From Pseudomonas vanderleydeniana (GTDB lineage: Bacteria; Pseudomonadota; Gammaproteobacteria; Pseudomonadales; Pseudomonadaceae), in NCBI RefSeq assembly GCF_014268755.2, contig NZ_CP077093.1, forward strand, positions 1 to 64,000: DNA of 64,000 bases. The letters are read 5' to 3'. Under the pieces are notes generated by a model, which did not search any database, had not been told where the DNA came from, and saw nothing but the letters and a program-made list of their open reading frames with translations. Both the position numbers and the translations under genes were made by a program. This document shows, piece by piece, positions 36,768-45,890 of the stretch; position 1 is the stretch's first letter, and each line of letters begins with the position of its first letter.

Positions 36768-37349
36768 TCAGCGCAACAACTGCTCGACCCGAACCCGGTC
36801 CGCCGCGAAATCCTGCTGGGCCTGGGTGCGCGCCGCCTGGTACCTGGCGATATCGGCCTTCATCCGACCCTGTTCATCGCGCAGGCCACCGAGCTGCGCC
36901 AGCAACTGCGGTGAAACCTCCTTGCCGGCACGCTCCTGCTCCGCCGCCTGGCCCTGCAGGCTGGCCTGCTGGGCCAACAGCGCCTGGAGGTTGTTCTGCA
37001 CACTGGCAATCAGCGCATCCAGCTCGGCCAGCTTGCGGGCCTGGGCCTTGTCCACTTCCTCGACACTGGAATAGCGCTGCAGCAACTGGGCATTGGCATC
37101 GGCCTGGGCCTTCTCGGCCTGCTTGCGCTGCTGCTGCTCGGGCGTCAACGCCGGGGCCACGGTCTGCACCACCCGGCCCTGCTGGTTCAGGACCTGGTAG
37201 CCCTTGCCGATGTACTCCGGCGGCACGCCCTGACGGTCCAGCACGGTGACGCCCTTGTTGTCGACATAGCGATAGAACAGGACCTCGTCAGCCCATGCGG
37301 CGAACGAGGCCCCGAGCGCCAGGGCCAGAAACAGGCAGACCGGGCGCAA
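36768..37349 (-). CDS. DUF4124 domain exported protein
   Basis: 193-residue periplasmic protein. It has a signal peptide (LFLALALGASFAAWA), an N-terminal DUF4124 beta domain (FYRYVDNKGVTVLDRQGVPPEYIGKGYQVL), then a long alpha-helical, Gln/Ala-rich coiled coil from about residue 70 to the end. Function unknown. The start is TTG 37349, 6 nt past the pyrE stop, with no convincing Shine-Dalgarno; the first residues MRPVC are needed for the signal peptide. Expression is probably coupled to pyrE translation. Confidence 0.85.
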   Translation of the reverse strand: MRPVCLFLALALGASFAAWADEVLFYRYVDNKGVTVLDRQGVPPEYIGKGYQVLNQQGRVVQTVAPALTPEQQQRKQAEKAQADANAQLLQRYSSVEEVDKAQARKLAELDALIASVQNNLQALLAQQASLQGQAAEQERAGKEVSPQLLAQLGGLRDEQGRMKADIARYQAARTQAQQDFAADRVRVEQLLR

Positions 37350-37355
37350 GAGGGA

Positions 37356-38000
37356 TCAGATCCCGTACTGTGCGCGGTAGGCCTCCACCGCGGGCAGGTG
37401 CTGCTTGAGCTGCTCGTCGCCGGCGAGGAATTCCAGCACCTGGTTCAGCGAGACGATGCTCACCACCGGGATACCGAAATCGCGCTCGACTTCCTGGATC
37501 GCCGACAACTCACCGTTGCCACGCTCCTGGCGGTTCAGCGCGATCAGCACGCCCGCGGCCTTGGCGCCGTCCTGCGACTCGATGATCTGCATCACTTCGC
37601 GAATCGCGGTGCCGGCGGTGATGACGTCGTCGATGATCAGCACATTGCCGGTCAGTGGCGCGCCAACCAGGCTGCCACCTTCACCGTGGGCCTTGGCTTC
37701 CTTGCGGTTGAAGCACCAGGGCAGGTCGCGCTGGTGATGCTCGGCCAGGGCCACGGCTGTCGCGGCGGCCAGTGGAATACCCTTGTAGGCGGGGCCGAAC
37801 AGCACGTCGAAGGGAATGCCGCTCTCGACGATCGCCGCGGCATAGAAACGACCCAGCTGGGCCAGCGCGGAGCCTGAGTTGAACAGGCCGGCATTGAAGA
37901 AGTACGGGCTGGTACGACCCGACTTCAGGGTGAACTCACCGAAGCGCAGAACTCCGCGATCGATGGCAAAACGAATGAAATCGCGCTGATACGCCTGCAT
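37356..38000 (-). CDS. pyrE: orotate phosphoribosyltransferase
   Basis: 214-residue enzyme joining orotate and PRPP to OMP in pyrimidine synthesis. It carries the PRPP motif [16 protein letters not shown], the catalytic lysine-rich loop [13 protein letters not shown] and the family N-terminus [22 protein letters not shown]. Divergent from crc, the classical Pseudomonas arrangement. Confidence 0.97.
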   Translation of the reverse strand: MQAYQRDFIRFAIDRGVLRFGEFTLKSGRTSPYFFNAGLFNSGSALAQLGRFYAAAIVESGIPFDVLFGPAYKGIPLAAATAVALAEHHQRDLPWCFNRKEAKAHGEGGSLVGAPLTGNVLIIDDVITAGTAIREVMQIIESQDGAKAAGVLIALNRQERGNGELSAIQEVERDFGIPVVSIVSLNQVLEFLAGDEQLKQHLPAVEAYRAQYGI

Positions 38001-38080
38001 GAAAAACCCCGGATACCACGAATTTAGCTAATTAGGTAGAGCTCGGGTATCATACACGCACGTGATTTTTGGGGCCATTT

Positions 38081-38860
38081 ATGCGGATCATCAGTGTGAA
38101 CGTCAATGGTATTCAGGCTGCAGTCGAGCGTGGTTTGCTCAGTTGGCTGCAAGCCCAGAATGCCGACGTCATCTGCCTGCAGGACACCCGCGCCTCCGCC
38201 TTTGAACTGGATGATCCAGCCTTCCAACTGGATGGCTACTTCCTTTATGCCTGCGATGCCGAAGTCCCCGCCCAGGGTGGCGTGGCTCTGTATTCGCGGT
38301 TGCAACCGAAGGCTGTCATCAGCGGTCTCGGTTTCGAGACGGCAGACCGCTACGGGCGCTACCTGCAAGCCGATTTCGACAAGGTCAGCATCGCGACCTT
38401 GCTGCTTCCATCCGGGCAGAACGGCGATGAAGACTTGAACCAGAAGTTCAAGCTTATGGACGACTTCGCCCGCTACCTGGATAAACAGCGGCGCAAGCGT
38501 CGTGAGTACATCTATTGCGGTTCGCTCTATGTGGCGCAGCAGAAGCTCGACATCAAGAACTGGCGTGACAGCCAGCAGTCTCCGGGCTTCCTGGCACCGG
38601 AACGGGCCTGGATGGACGAGATACTGGGCAACATGGGCTATGTCGACGCCCTGCGCGAAGTCAGCCGTGAAGGTGACCAGTACAGCTGGTGGCCGGACAA
38701 CGAACAGGCCGAGATGCTCAACCTCGGCTGGCGCTTCGACTACCAGATCCTGACGCCGGGCCTGCGCCGCTCCGTGCGCAGTGCACGCCTGCCACGCCAG
38801 CCGCGCTTCTCGCAGCACGCGCCGCTGATCGTGGACTACGACTGGACGCTGACCATCTGA
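38081..38860 (+). CDS. crc: catabolite repression control protein Crc
   Basis: 259-residue member of the exonuclease III/EEP fold that lost nuclease function. The metal-binding Glu of ExoIII (QETK) is Asp35 in QDTR, and the catalytic GDxN is GSLY (147-150). Crc works with Hfq and A-rich mRNA motifs to block translation of catabolic genes while preferred carbon sources last; the sRNAs CrcZ/CrcY relieve it. Start ATG 38081 gives the usual length, while the in-frame 38069 start adds four unconserved residues. Many catabolic genes in this window (dad, pau) are plausible clients. Confidence 0.96.
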   Translation: MRIISVNVNGIQAAVERGLLSWLQAQNADVICLQDTRASAFELDDPAFQLDGYFLYACDAEVPAQGGVALYSRLQPKAVISGLGFETADRYGRYLQADFDKVSIATLLLPSGQNGDEDLNQKFKLMDDFARYLDKQRRKRREYIYCGSLYVAQQKLDIKNWRDSQQSPGFLAPERAWMDEILGNMGYVDALREVSREGDQYSWWPDNEQAEMLNLGWRFDYQILTPGLRRSVRSARLPRQPRFSQHAPLIVDYDWTLTI

Positions 38861-38875
38861 GTGAGCGACAGCCAC

Positions 38876-38904
38876 AAAAAAGCCGACGTCATGTCGGCTT
38901 TTTT
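38876..38904. terminator. bidirectional intrinsic terminator between crc and rph
   Basis: AAAAAAGCCGAC (38876-38887) pairs with GTCGGCTTTTTT (38893-38904) around a 5-nt loop; long A and T tracts serve both the plus-strand crc and the minus-strand rph transcripts. Confidence 0.92.
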
Positions 38905-38921
38905 GCATCTGCTCGCGCCGA

Positions 38922-39644
38922 TCAGTCGGCCAGTGCGGCGTTCTGCAGCTCGAAGATCTCGCTCATGCCCTTCTTCGCCAGCTCCAGCATCGCATTCAGC
39001 TCTTCAGGCTGGAACGGCGCGCCTTCAGCGGTGCCCTGCACTTCGATGAAACCGCCCGTGCTGGTCATCACCACGTTCAGGTCGGTCTCGGCAGCGGAAT
39101 CCTCCAGGTAGTCCAGGTCCAGTACCGGCTCGCCCTGGTACATGCCCACCGACACCGCGGCGATCATCTGCTTGAGCGGGTTGCCCGCCTTGAGGCCGCC
39201 GCGCTTCTTGATCACCTTCAGTGCATCGGCCAGGGCCACCATGGACCCGGTGATCGACGCCGTACGGGTGCCGCCATCGGCCTGGATCACGTCGCAGTCG
39301 ACATACAGGGTGATGTCGCCAAGCTTGGACATGTCCAGCGAGGCGCGCAGCGAACGGCCGATCAGGCGCTGGATCTCCAGGGTCCGGCCACCCTGCTTGC
39401 CACGGCTGGCCTCACGCTGGGTACGTTCGCCGGTCGCCCGCGGCAGCATGCCGTATTCGGCGGTCAGCCAGCCCTGGCCCTGCCCCTTGAGGAAGCGCGG
39501 GACCCCATTCTCGACGCTGACCGTACAGATCACTTTGGTGTCACCAAACTCGACCAGTACAGACCCCTCGGCGTGTTTGGTGTAGTTGCGGGTGATGCGG
39601 ATCGAGCGAAGCTGATCGGCGGCGCGACCACTTGGACGTTTCAT
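38922..39644 (-). CDS. rph: ribonuclease PH
   Basis: 240-residue phosphorolytic 3'-exoribonuclease that trims tRNA 3' ends. It shows the family stretches [53 protein letters not shown] and [18 protein letters not shown] with intact catalytic residues. ATG 39644 gives the standard N-terminus; the frame extends upstream to 39695 without support. Divergent from yicC. Confidence 0.97.
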   Translation of the reverse strand: MKRPSGRAADQLRSIRITRNYTKHAEGSVLVEFGDTKVICTVSVENGVPRFLKGQGQGWLTAEYGMLPRATGERTQREASRGKQGGRTLEIQRLIGRSLRASLDMSKLGDITLYVDCDVIQADGGTRTASITGSMVALADALKVIKKRGGLKAGNPLKQMIAAVSVGMYQGEPVLDLDYLEDSAAETDLNVVMTSTGGFIEVQGTAEGAPFQPEELNAMLELAKKGMSEIFELQNAALAD

Positions 39645-39886
39645 CTGGGAATACCTGTACAGGGACGGAAATCTACCCGGCATTATAGAGGTCATGGCCG
39701 GCGCTGGGCAGTTCTAAAATCTCGACTGCATGTCACCGCCTCCGACAAGGCAACCACAAGACAGGAGACCTTCGTGCTGTCCGTCGCACTGCGCTACAAT
39801 CCTGCGCCTTTGCTGCCAGTCGGCTTTAATCTACCCATCAGGCCCGCCCCGCCAACGCCGGCAGGCCCGAACAGCGAGGTACTTCC
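39645..39886. other. 242-nt divergent control region of rph and yicC
   Basis: No gene or clear repeat found. TACAAT at 39795-39800 could be a -10 box for the yicC-gmk transcript, but no good -35 box accompanies it. Confidence 0.4.
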
Positions 39887-40750
39887 ATGGTCCACAGCAT
39901 GACCGCCTTCGCCCGCGTCGAAAGTGCCGGAGCCCGGGGCACCCTGAGCTGGGAACTGCGCTCGGTCAACAGCCGCTACCTGGAACCGCACCTGCGCCTG
40001 CCCGAATCGTTCCGCGACCTCGAGGGCGCAGTGCGTGAAGCCCTGCGCCAGGGCCTGTCCCGCGGCAAGCTGGAATGCACCCTGCGCTACACCGAGGAAA
40101 CCAGCGGCCAACCGCTGCAGATCGACCGCGAACGCGCCACGCAACTGATCGCCGCCGCCGAGACCGTCGCCAGCCTGATCAAGCAGCCGGCCGCCCTGAA
40201 CCCGCTGGAAGTCCTCGCCTGGCCCGGCGTTCTGGTGGCCGATGCGAGCGATCCGCAGGCCCTGAACAACCAGGCCCTGGCGCTGTTCGCCGATGGCCTG
40301 AAGGAACTCAAGAAGGGCCGTGAGCGCGAAGGCGCGGAACTGGCCCGCCTGATCAGCGAGCGCCTGGCCTCGATCGAGGAGGACGTCGCGACCCTGCGCG
40401 AGCAGGTACCGCAGATGCTCGCCACCCAGCGCCAGAAGATCCTCGACCGCTTCGCCGACATGCAGGCCGAACTGGACCCGCTGCGCCTGGAGCAGGAAAT
40501 GGTCCTGCTGGCGCAGAAGAGCGACGTGGCCGAAGAGCTCGACCGCCTGGGCACCCATATCATCGAAGTGCGTAGGGTGCTCAAGTCCGGCGGAGCCGCC
40601 GGAAGGCGCCTGGATTTCCTGATGCAGGAACTCAACCGCGAAGCCAACACCCTCGGCTCCAAGGCCTTCGACCCACGCAGCACCGCCGCCGCGGTCAACC
40701 TCAAGGTGTTGATCGAACAGATGCGCGAACAAGTACAGAATATCGAGTAA
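39887..40750 (+). CDS. YicC family endoribonuclease-like protein
   Basis: 287-residue YicC/YloC-type protein: N-terminal part MTAFARVESAGARGTLSWELRSVNSRYLEPHLRLPE and conserved C-terminal DUF1732 helices (LDRLGTHIIEVRRVLKSGGAAGRRLDFLMQELNREANTLGSKA). E. coli YicC is described as an endoribonuclease that affects the sRNA RyhB, so an RNA-processing role is likely. It lies 12 nt ahead of gmk in the conserved yicC-gmk pair. ATG 39887 has GAGGT upstream. Confidence 0.92.
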   Translation: MVHSMTAFARVESAGARGTLSWELRSVNSRYLEPHLRLPESFRDLEGAVREALRQGLSRGKLECTLRYTEETSGQPLQIDRERATQLIAAAETVASLIKQPAALNPLEVLAWPGVLVADASDPQALNNQALALFADGLKELKKGREREGAELARLISERLASIEEDVATLREQVPQMLATQRQKILDRFADMQAELDPLRLEQEMVLLAQKSDVAEELDRLGTHIIEVRRVLKSGGAAGRRLDFLMQELNREANTLGSKAFDPRSTAAAVNLKVLIEQMREQVQNIE

Positions 40751-41383
<633 letters not shown>

Positions 41384-41552
41384 AACAAAGACTTTCCAAA
41401 AGCGTCGCAAGGGCTTTACATTGCACCTTGTGGCGCACCGGAATCTCTGCTGAAAAAATCAGCGCTTCCCTAATCGCTGGTGATTTTTTAAACTGTTGAG
41501 TCCGCTCGCCCATCCGGGCAGCCCGCCTACCGCATTTGCTACGAGGAACACC

Positions 41553-41816
41553 ATGGCCCGCGTAACCGTTGAAGACTGCCTAGAACACGTGGATAACCGT
41601 TTCGAGCTGGTCATGCTCTCCACCAAGCGTGCTCGTCAACTGGCGACCGGCGGCAAAGAGCCGAAAGTGGCATGGGAAAACGACAAGCCTACCGTCGTTG
41701 CCCTGCGTGAAATCGCCGAAGGCCTGGTGAACTACGAAATGATCGCCAACGAGGAGATCGTCGAAGACGAACCTCTGTTCGCGGCTTTCGAGGACGAGTC
41801 CAACGAGGCCGTCTAA
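41553..41816 (+). CDS. rpoZ: RNA polymerase omega subunit
   Basis: 87-residue omega subunit, N-terminus [30 protein letters not shown] as in other gamma-proteobacteria; helps RNA polymerase assembly and forms part of the ppGpp binding site 1. ATG 41553 with ACGAGGAAC upstream; a longer GTG/ATG frame from 41496 is unsupported. The 169-nt gap after gmk suggests its own promoter, and spoT follows after 60 nt. Confidence 0.97.
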   Translation: MARVTVEDCLEHVDNRFELVMLSTKRARQLATGGKEPKVAWENDKPTVVALREIAEGLVNYEMIANEEIVEDEPLFAAFEDESNEAV

Positions 41817-41876
41817 GCCTATGCCTGGTCGACGTAGCACGGCGCAGGGTACAAGGCTTCGGCCGGGGGAAACCTC

Positions 41877-43982
41877 ATGCCGAGCATAGACGCCCTCGCC
41901 GATCGCTTATCGACCTACCTCGGTGCCGACCAGGTCAACCTGGTCCGCCGGGCGTACTTCTACGCCGAACAAGCCCACGACGGCCAGCGCCGTCGCAGCG
42001 GCGAAGCCTACGTCACGCACCCGCTGGCGGTGGCCAGTATCCTTGCCGACATGCACATGGACCATCAGAGCCTGATGGCCGCGATGCTGCATGACGTGAT
42101 CGAAGACACCGGAATCGCCAAGGAAGCGCTGCAGGCGCAGTTCGGCGAGACTGTGGCCGAGCTGGTCGACGGGGTCAGCAAGCTGACCCAGATGAATTTC
42201 GAGACCAAGGCCGAGGCCCAGGCGGAAAACTTCCAGAAGATGGCCATGGCCATGGCCCGCGATATCCGCGTGATCCTGGTCAAGCTCGCCGACCGCCTGC
42301 ACAACATGCGCACCCTGGAAGTGCTGTCCGGGGAAAAACGCCGGCGTATCGCCAAGGAAACCCTCGAGATCTACGCCCCCATCGCCAACCGGCTGGGCAT
42401 GCACGCGGTACGTATCGAGTTCGAGGACCTGGGCTTCAAGGCGATGCACCCGATGCGCTCGGCGCGCATCTACCAGGCGGTCAAGCGCGCCCGTGGCAAC
42501 CGCAAGGAAATCGTCAACAAGATCGAGGAATCCTTGAGCCACTGCCTGGCGGTGGACGGCATCCAGGGCGAAGTCAGCGGGCGGCAGAAGCACCTCTACG
42601 GCATCTACAAGAAGATGCGCGGCAAGCGCCGGGCCTTCAACGAGATCATGGACGTCTACGCGTTCCGGGTCATCGTCGACAAGGTCGACACCTGCTACCG
42701 CGTGCTCGGCGCCGTGCACAACCTGTACAAGCCGCTGCCCGGCCGTTTCAAGGACTACATCGCGATTCCCAAGGCCAACGGCTACCAGTCGCTGCATACC
42801 ACGCTGTTCGGCATGCACGGCGTACCGATCGAGATCCAGATCCGTACCCGCGAAATGGAAGAGATGGCCAACAACGGCATCGCCGCCCACTGGCTGTACA
42901 AGTCCAGTGGCGACGAGCAGCCCAAGGGCACCCATGCCCGGGCCCGCCAGTGGGTCAAGGGCGTGCTCGAGATGCAGCAACGCGCGGGCAACTCCCTCGA
43001 ATTCATCGAGAGCGTGAAGATCGACCTGTTCCCGGACGAGGTCTACGTGTTCACGCCCAAGGGCCGGATCATGGAGCTGCCCAAGGGCTCCACGGCGGTC
43101 GACTTCGCCTACGCGGTGCACACCGACGTGGGCAACAGCTGTATTGCCTGTCGGATCAATCGCCGTCTCGCACCGCTGTCCGAACCGCTGCAAAGCGGCT
43201 CCACGGTCGAGATCGTCAGCGCCCCGGGCGCCCGGCCGAACCCGGCGTGGCTCAATTTCGTGGTCACCGGCAAGGCCCGCACCCATATCCGCCACGCCCT
43301 GAAGCTGCAACGCCGTTCCGAGTCCATCAGCCTCGGCGAGCGCCTGCTGAACAAGGTGCTCAACGGTTTCGACAGCGCCCTGGACAAGATTCCGGTCGAG
43401 CGCGTGCAGTCGATCCTCCATGAGTACCGCCTGGAGTTGATCGAGGACCTGCTCGAGGATATCGGCCTGGGCAACCGCATGGCCTATGTGGTGGCTCGCC
43501 GCATGATGGGCGAAGGCGAACAGTTGCCCAGCCCCGAGGGCCCGCTGGCGATCCGCGGCACCGAAGGCCTGGTGCTCAGCTACGCCAAGTGCTGCACGCC
43601 GATTCCGGGCGACCCGATCGTCGGTCATCTGTCGGCGGGCAAGGGCATGGTCGTGCACCTGGAAAACTGCCGCAATATCAGTGAAATCCGCCACAACCCG
43701 GAAAAATGCATCCAGTTGTCGTGGGCCAAGGATGTCACCGGAGAATTCAACGTCGAGCTGCGTGTCGAGCTGGAGCACCAGCGCGGCCTGATCGCCCTGC
43801 TGGCCAGCAGCGTCAACGCGGCCGACGGCAATATCGAAAAAATCAGCATGGACGAACGCGATGGTCGCATCAGCGTGGTCCAGCTGGTGGTCAGCGTGCA
43901 TGACCGTGTGCACCTGGCCCGCGTGATCAAGAAACTGCGCGCCCTGACCGGGGTCATCCGCATCACCCGCATGCGCGCATAG
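41877..43982 (+). CDS. spoT: bifunctional (p)ppGpp synthase/hydrolase SpoT
   Basis: 701 residues with the RSH order: HD hydrolase (HPLAVASILADM, HDVIEDT, KLADRLHNMRTL), synthetase (FKDYIAIPKANGYQSLHTTLFG), TGS (VFTPKGRIMELPKGSTAVDFAYAVHTDVGNSC), zinc-finger-like CCTPIPGDPIVGH region and C-terminal ACT. Hydrolase HD and ED residues are intact, so (p)ppGpp breakdown is expected; synthetase activity of SpoT is usually weak. Start ATG 41877 after GGGGGAAAC. Confidence 0.97.
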   Translation: MPSIDALADRLSTYLGADQVNLVRRAYFYAEQAHDGQRRRSGEAYVTHPLAVASILADMHMDHQSLMAAMLHDVIEDTGIAKEALQAQFGETVAELVDGVSKLTQMNFETKAEAQAENFQKMAMAMARDIRVILVKLADRLHNMRTLEVLSGEKRRRIAKETLEIYAPIANRLGMHAVRIEFEDLGFKAMHPMRSARIYQAVKRARGNRKEIVNKIEESLSHCLAVDGIQGEVSGRQKHLYGIYKKMRGKRRAFNEIMDVYAFRVIVDKVDTCYRVLGAVHNLYKPLPGRFKDYIAIPKANGYQSLHTTLFGMHGVPIEIQIRTREMEEMANNGIAAHWLYKSSGDEQPKGTHARARQWVKGVLEMQQRAGNSLEFIESVKIDLFPDEVYVFTPKGRIMELPKGSTAVDFAYAVHTDVGNSCIACRINRRLAPLSEPLQSGSTVEIVSAPGARPNPAWLNFVVTGKARTHIRHALKLQRRSESISLGERLLNKVLNGFDSALDKIPVERVQSILHEYRLELIEDLLEDIGLGNRMAYVVARRMMGEGEQLPSPEGPLAIRGTEGLVLSYAKCCTPIPGDPIVGHLSAGKGMVVHLENCRNISEIRHNPEKCIQLSWAKDVTGEFNVELRVELEHQRGLIALLASSVNAADGNIEKISMDERDGRISVVQLVVSVHDRVHLARVIKKLRALTGVIRITRMRA

Positions 43983-44008
43983 CCCGCCTCGCCTGTAAGG
44001 ACTTCACC

Positions 44009-44743
44009 ATGCGCAAAGCGCTAGCCCTCCCGCTGTTCGCCCTCCTGCTTGGCGGTTGCGCCAGCGATCCCGCCAAATATGACGTCAGCGGCACCTGGAT
44101 CAACCAGGTGGCCATCGACGCGGCCGTGAAAAAGGGCAGCCTGCGCGAAGCCCTGGAAACCTACGGGCCGAACCTGGAGTGGAGCATCGACACCCGCAAC
44201 GGCCAGGCCAAGTACAGCAATGGCTTCGAGCGCCCCGAAGGGCACGTGCGCGCCGACGGCAAGCAGTGGCATGTCGACTTCTACGGCAGCGCCGGTACCT
44301 CGCTGGCTCGCGATGGCAAGGAGCTGATCCAGGGCGCCAGCGACTCCGAGCCCGAGCAGCCCTTCGTCCGTGCCCCTAGCGAACTGCCGGCCAATGCCCC
44401 GGTCGGCGCCAGCTTCGAGCAGGCGCTGTATTCGGCCTTCATGGGTGGCGACTGGAAAATCGTCAGTGGCCCGGGTGAAGGCGCCGCAGTGAAGTTCCTC
44501 CCGGACGGCCGCCTCGAGGGCCTGCCGGGTGCCGACCGCTACGCCCTGTGCCTGGCGGGCGACTGCGCCTCGATGAGCGGCCAGAACGACAGTATCTGGC
44601 TGCAGCAGGGCGACCACGGCAATGCCTGGATTTTCGCCCGCAAGGGCAAGCAACTGGAAATCTTCCAGGCACTGAACTCGGCCGCGGCCGACGAGCAACC
44701 GCAGCTCTATCCCGGCAACCGCCAGTGGTTGCTGGAGAAGTAA
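44009..44743 (+). CDS. lipoprotein of unknown function
   Basis: 244-residue protein with a lipoprotein signal (ALPLFALLLGGC, lipid Cys17; Ala18-Ser19 at +2/+3 favours the outer membrane). The mature part has two similar-looking halves with turns rich in Gly and Asp (YDVSGTWINQ ... NGQAKYSNGF; SFEQALYSAFMGGDWKIVSG ... GRLEGLPGADRYALCLAGDC) and may be a lipocalin-like or META-type beta barrel; I cannot name a family. It follows spoT by 26 nt and ends before a REP hairpin. In P. aeruginosa, as I recall, a ridA gene follows spoT instead. Confidence 0.78.
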   Translation: MRKALALPLFALLLGGCASDPAKYDVSGTWINQVAIDAAVKKGSLREALETYGPNLEWSIDTRNGQAKYSNGFERPEGHVRADGKQWHVDFYGSAGTSLARDGKELIQGASDSEPEQPFVRAPSELPANAPVGASFEQALYSAFMGGDWKIVSGPGEGAAVKFLPDGRLEGLPGADRYALCLAGDCASMSGQNDSIWLQQGDHGNAWIFARKGKQLEIFQALNSAAADEQPQLYPGNRQWLLEK

Positions 44744-44757
44744 CCACACCGAATCCG

Positions 44758-44827
44758 TAGGAGCCGGCTTGCCGGCGGAGGCGCCCTCAAGGTCGCCAAA
44801 GGCGCCGCTGGCAAGCCAGGCTCCTGC
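44758..44827. repeat. REP-type inverted repeat
   Basis: GTAGGAGCCGGCTTGCCGGC (44758-44777) opposes GCTGGCAAGCCAGGCTCCTGC (44807-44827); an inner GGCGCC pair lies at about 44779 and 44801. It separates the convergent lipoprotein and epimerase genes. Confidence 0.83.
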
Positions 44828-44845
44828 ATGAGAAGAGCGAGGCGG

Positions 44846-45700
44846 TCAGCGCTCCCCGAGAATCGCCGCATACCCCTCGCGATAGCTGGGGTAACGTGGA
44901 ATCCAGCCCAGGGCCCGCGCCCGGGCATTGCTGCAACGCTTGCTGCCGGTACGGCGTACGCTGGCCTCGGCATCCCACTCGGTCACCCCCAGGTATTCGC
45001 GCAGCCAGGCCACCACTTCGGCCAACGGTGCCGGCGCATCATCGACGCCGATATAGCAATCCTCCAGCACCTGGCCCGCCCGATCGGCCTCCAGCAGGAA
45101 GGCCAGCAACCCGGCGGCGTCGTCGGCATGGATGCGATTACCATACAGCGGCGGCTCGACAGCCACCCGGTAGCCACGGCGCACCTGGGTCAGCAGCCAT
45201 TCGCGGCCTGGTCCGTAAATGCCGGTGAGACGCACCCGGCTCGCCGCAATACCACTGTCGAGCGCCAGTTGCTCGGCCTCGAGCATCAGGCGCCCGGAAT
45301 ACCCCTCGGCCTCGGTCGCCGACGTCTCATCCACCCACTCGCCCTGCTGCTGCACATAGACACTGCTGCTGGACACGAACAGCAACCGCCGCGGCCGCTG
45401 CCCGGAGGCCTCCAGCCAGCTCAGGACGTGGCGCAGCCCGTCGACATAGGCCGCTCGATAGCCAGCCTCGTCATGATCGGTCGCGGCCGCGCAATAGACC
45501 ACGTAATCCAGCGAACCCAGCGGCCAGCCCGCAGGTCGCTGCGCCGTGAACAGGTCGCCTGCCACGCCGTGCACACCCTCCGGCAGTCGGGAAATCGAGC
45601 GGCGCAAACCGTGCACCTGCCACCCCTGGCCCAGCAATTGGCTCGCCAGGCGACAACCGACATCACCGCAGCCGGCGATCAGAACAGAAGGAGCAGACAT
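44846..45700 (-). CDS. NAD(P)-binding SDR/epimerase family protein (YeeZ-like)
   Basis: 284-residue extended-SDR protein with the Rossmann motif VLIAGCGDVGCRLASQLLGQG, a YxxK-less active site (SSVYVQQQGEWVDE) and IHADDAAGLLAF. The loss of the standard Tyr-X3-Lys suggests nucleotide binding without classical epimerase chemistry, as in YeeZ/YbjT-type proteins. ATG 45700 has GGAGG 6 nt upstream. Function unknown. Divergent from exbB. Confidence 0.84.
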   Translation of the reverse strand: MSAPSVLIAGCGDVGCRLASQLLGQGWQVHGLRRSISRLPEGVHGVAGDLFTAQRPAGWPLGSLDYVVYCAAATDHDEAGYRAAYVDGLRHVLSWLEASGQRPRRLLFVSSSSVYVQQQGEWVDETSATEAEGYSGRLMLEAEQLALDSGIAASRVRLTGIYGPGREWLLTQVRRGYRVAVEPPLYGNRIHADDAAGLLAFLLEADRAGQVLEDCYIGVDDAPAPLAEVVAWLREYLGVTEWDAEASVRRTGSKRCSNARARALGWIPRYPSYREGYAAILGER

Positions 45701-45808
45701 CGGAAACCTCCACATAAATGGGCGCAGCCTAGCGTCAGGAATGGACGAGTGGCTAGCAAGCGAAGAAAAAAAGAGACTCTATTACTTCTGTTAACAAGAA
45801 TTACTTGC

Positions 45809-45827
45809 AATAATGAGGAACCATTTG
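45809..45827 (+). promoter_or_regulatory. possible Fur box upstream of exbB
   Basis: AATAATGAGGAACCATTTG agrees at 11 of 19 positions with the Fur consensus GATAATGATAATCATTATC, mostly in the left half. It sits 63 nt before the exbB ATG in an AT-rich stretch (45770-45830). exbB-exbD-tonB operons are usually Fur-regulated, but this match is weak. Confidence 0.35.
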
Positions 45828-45890
45828 TTCTCGGCCCAACGAGGCCTGGAAGGACAAGACCCTCTTCTACTTCGCTCAGGTCCGGCCAGC

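Noticed and set aside
41907..43913. 668-codon minus-strand frame antisense to spoT
   Set aside because: Shadow of spoT codon bias; no start signal or motif.
45783..45800. A second Fur box near TTAACAAGAATTACTTG
   Set aside because: Too few matches to the 19-bp consensus; AT-richness alone explains the resemblance.
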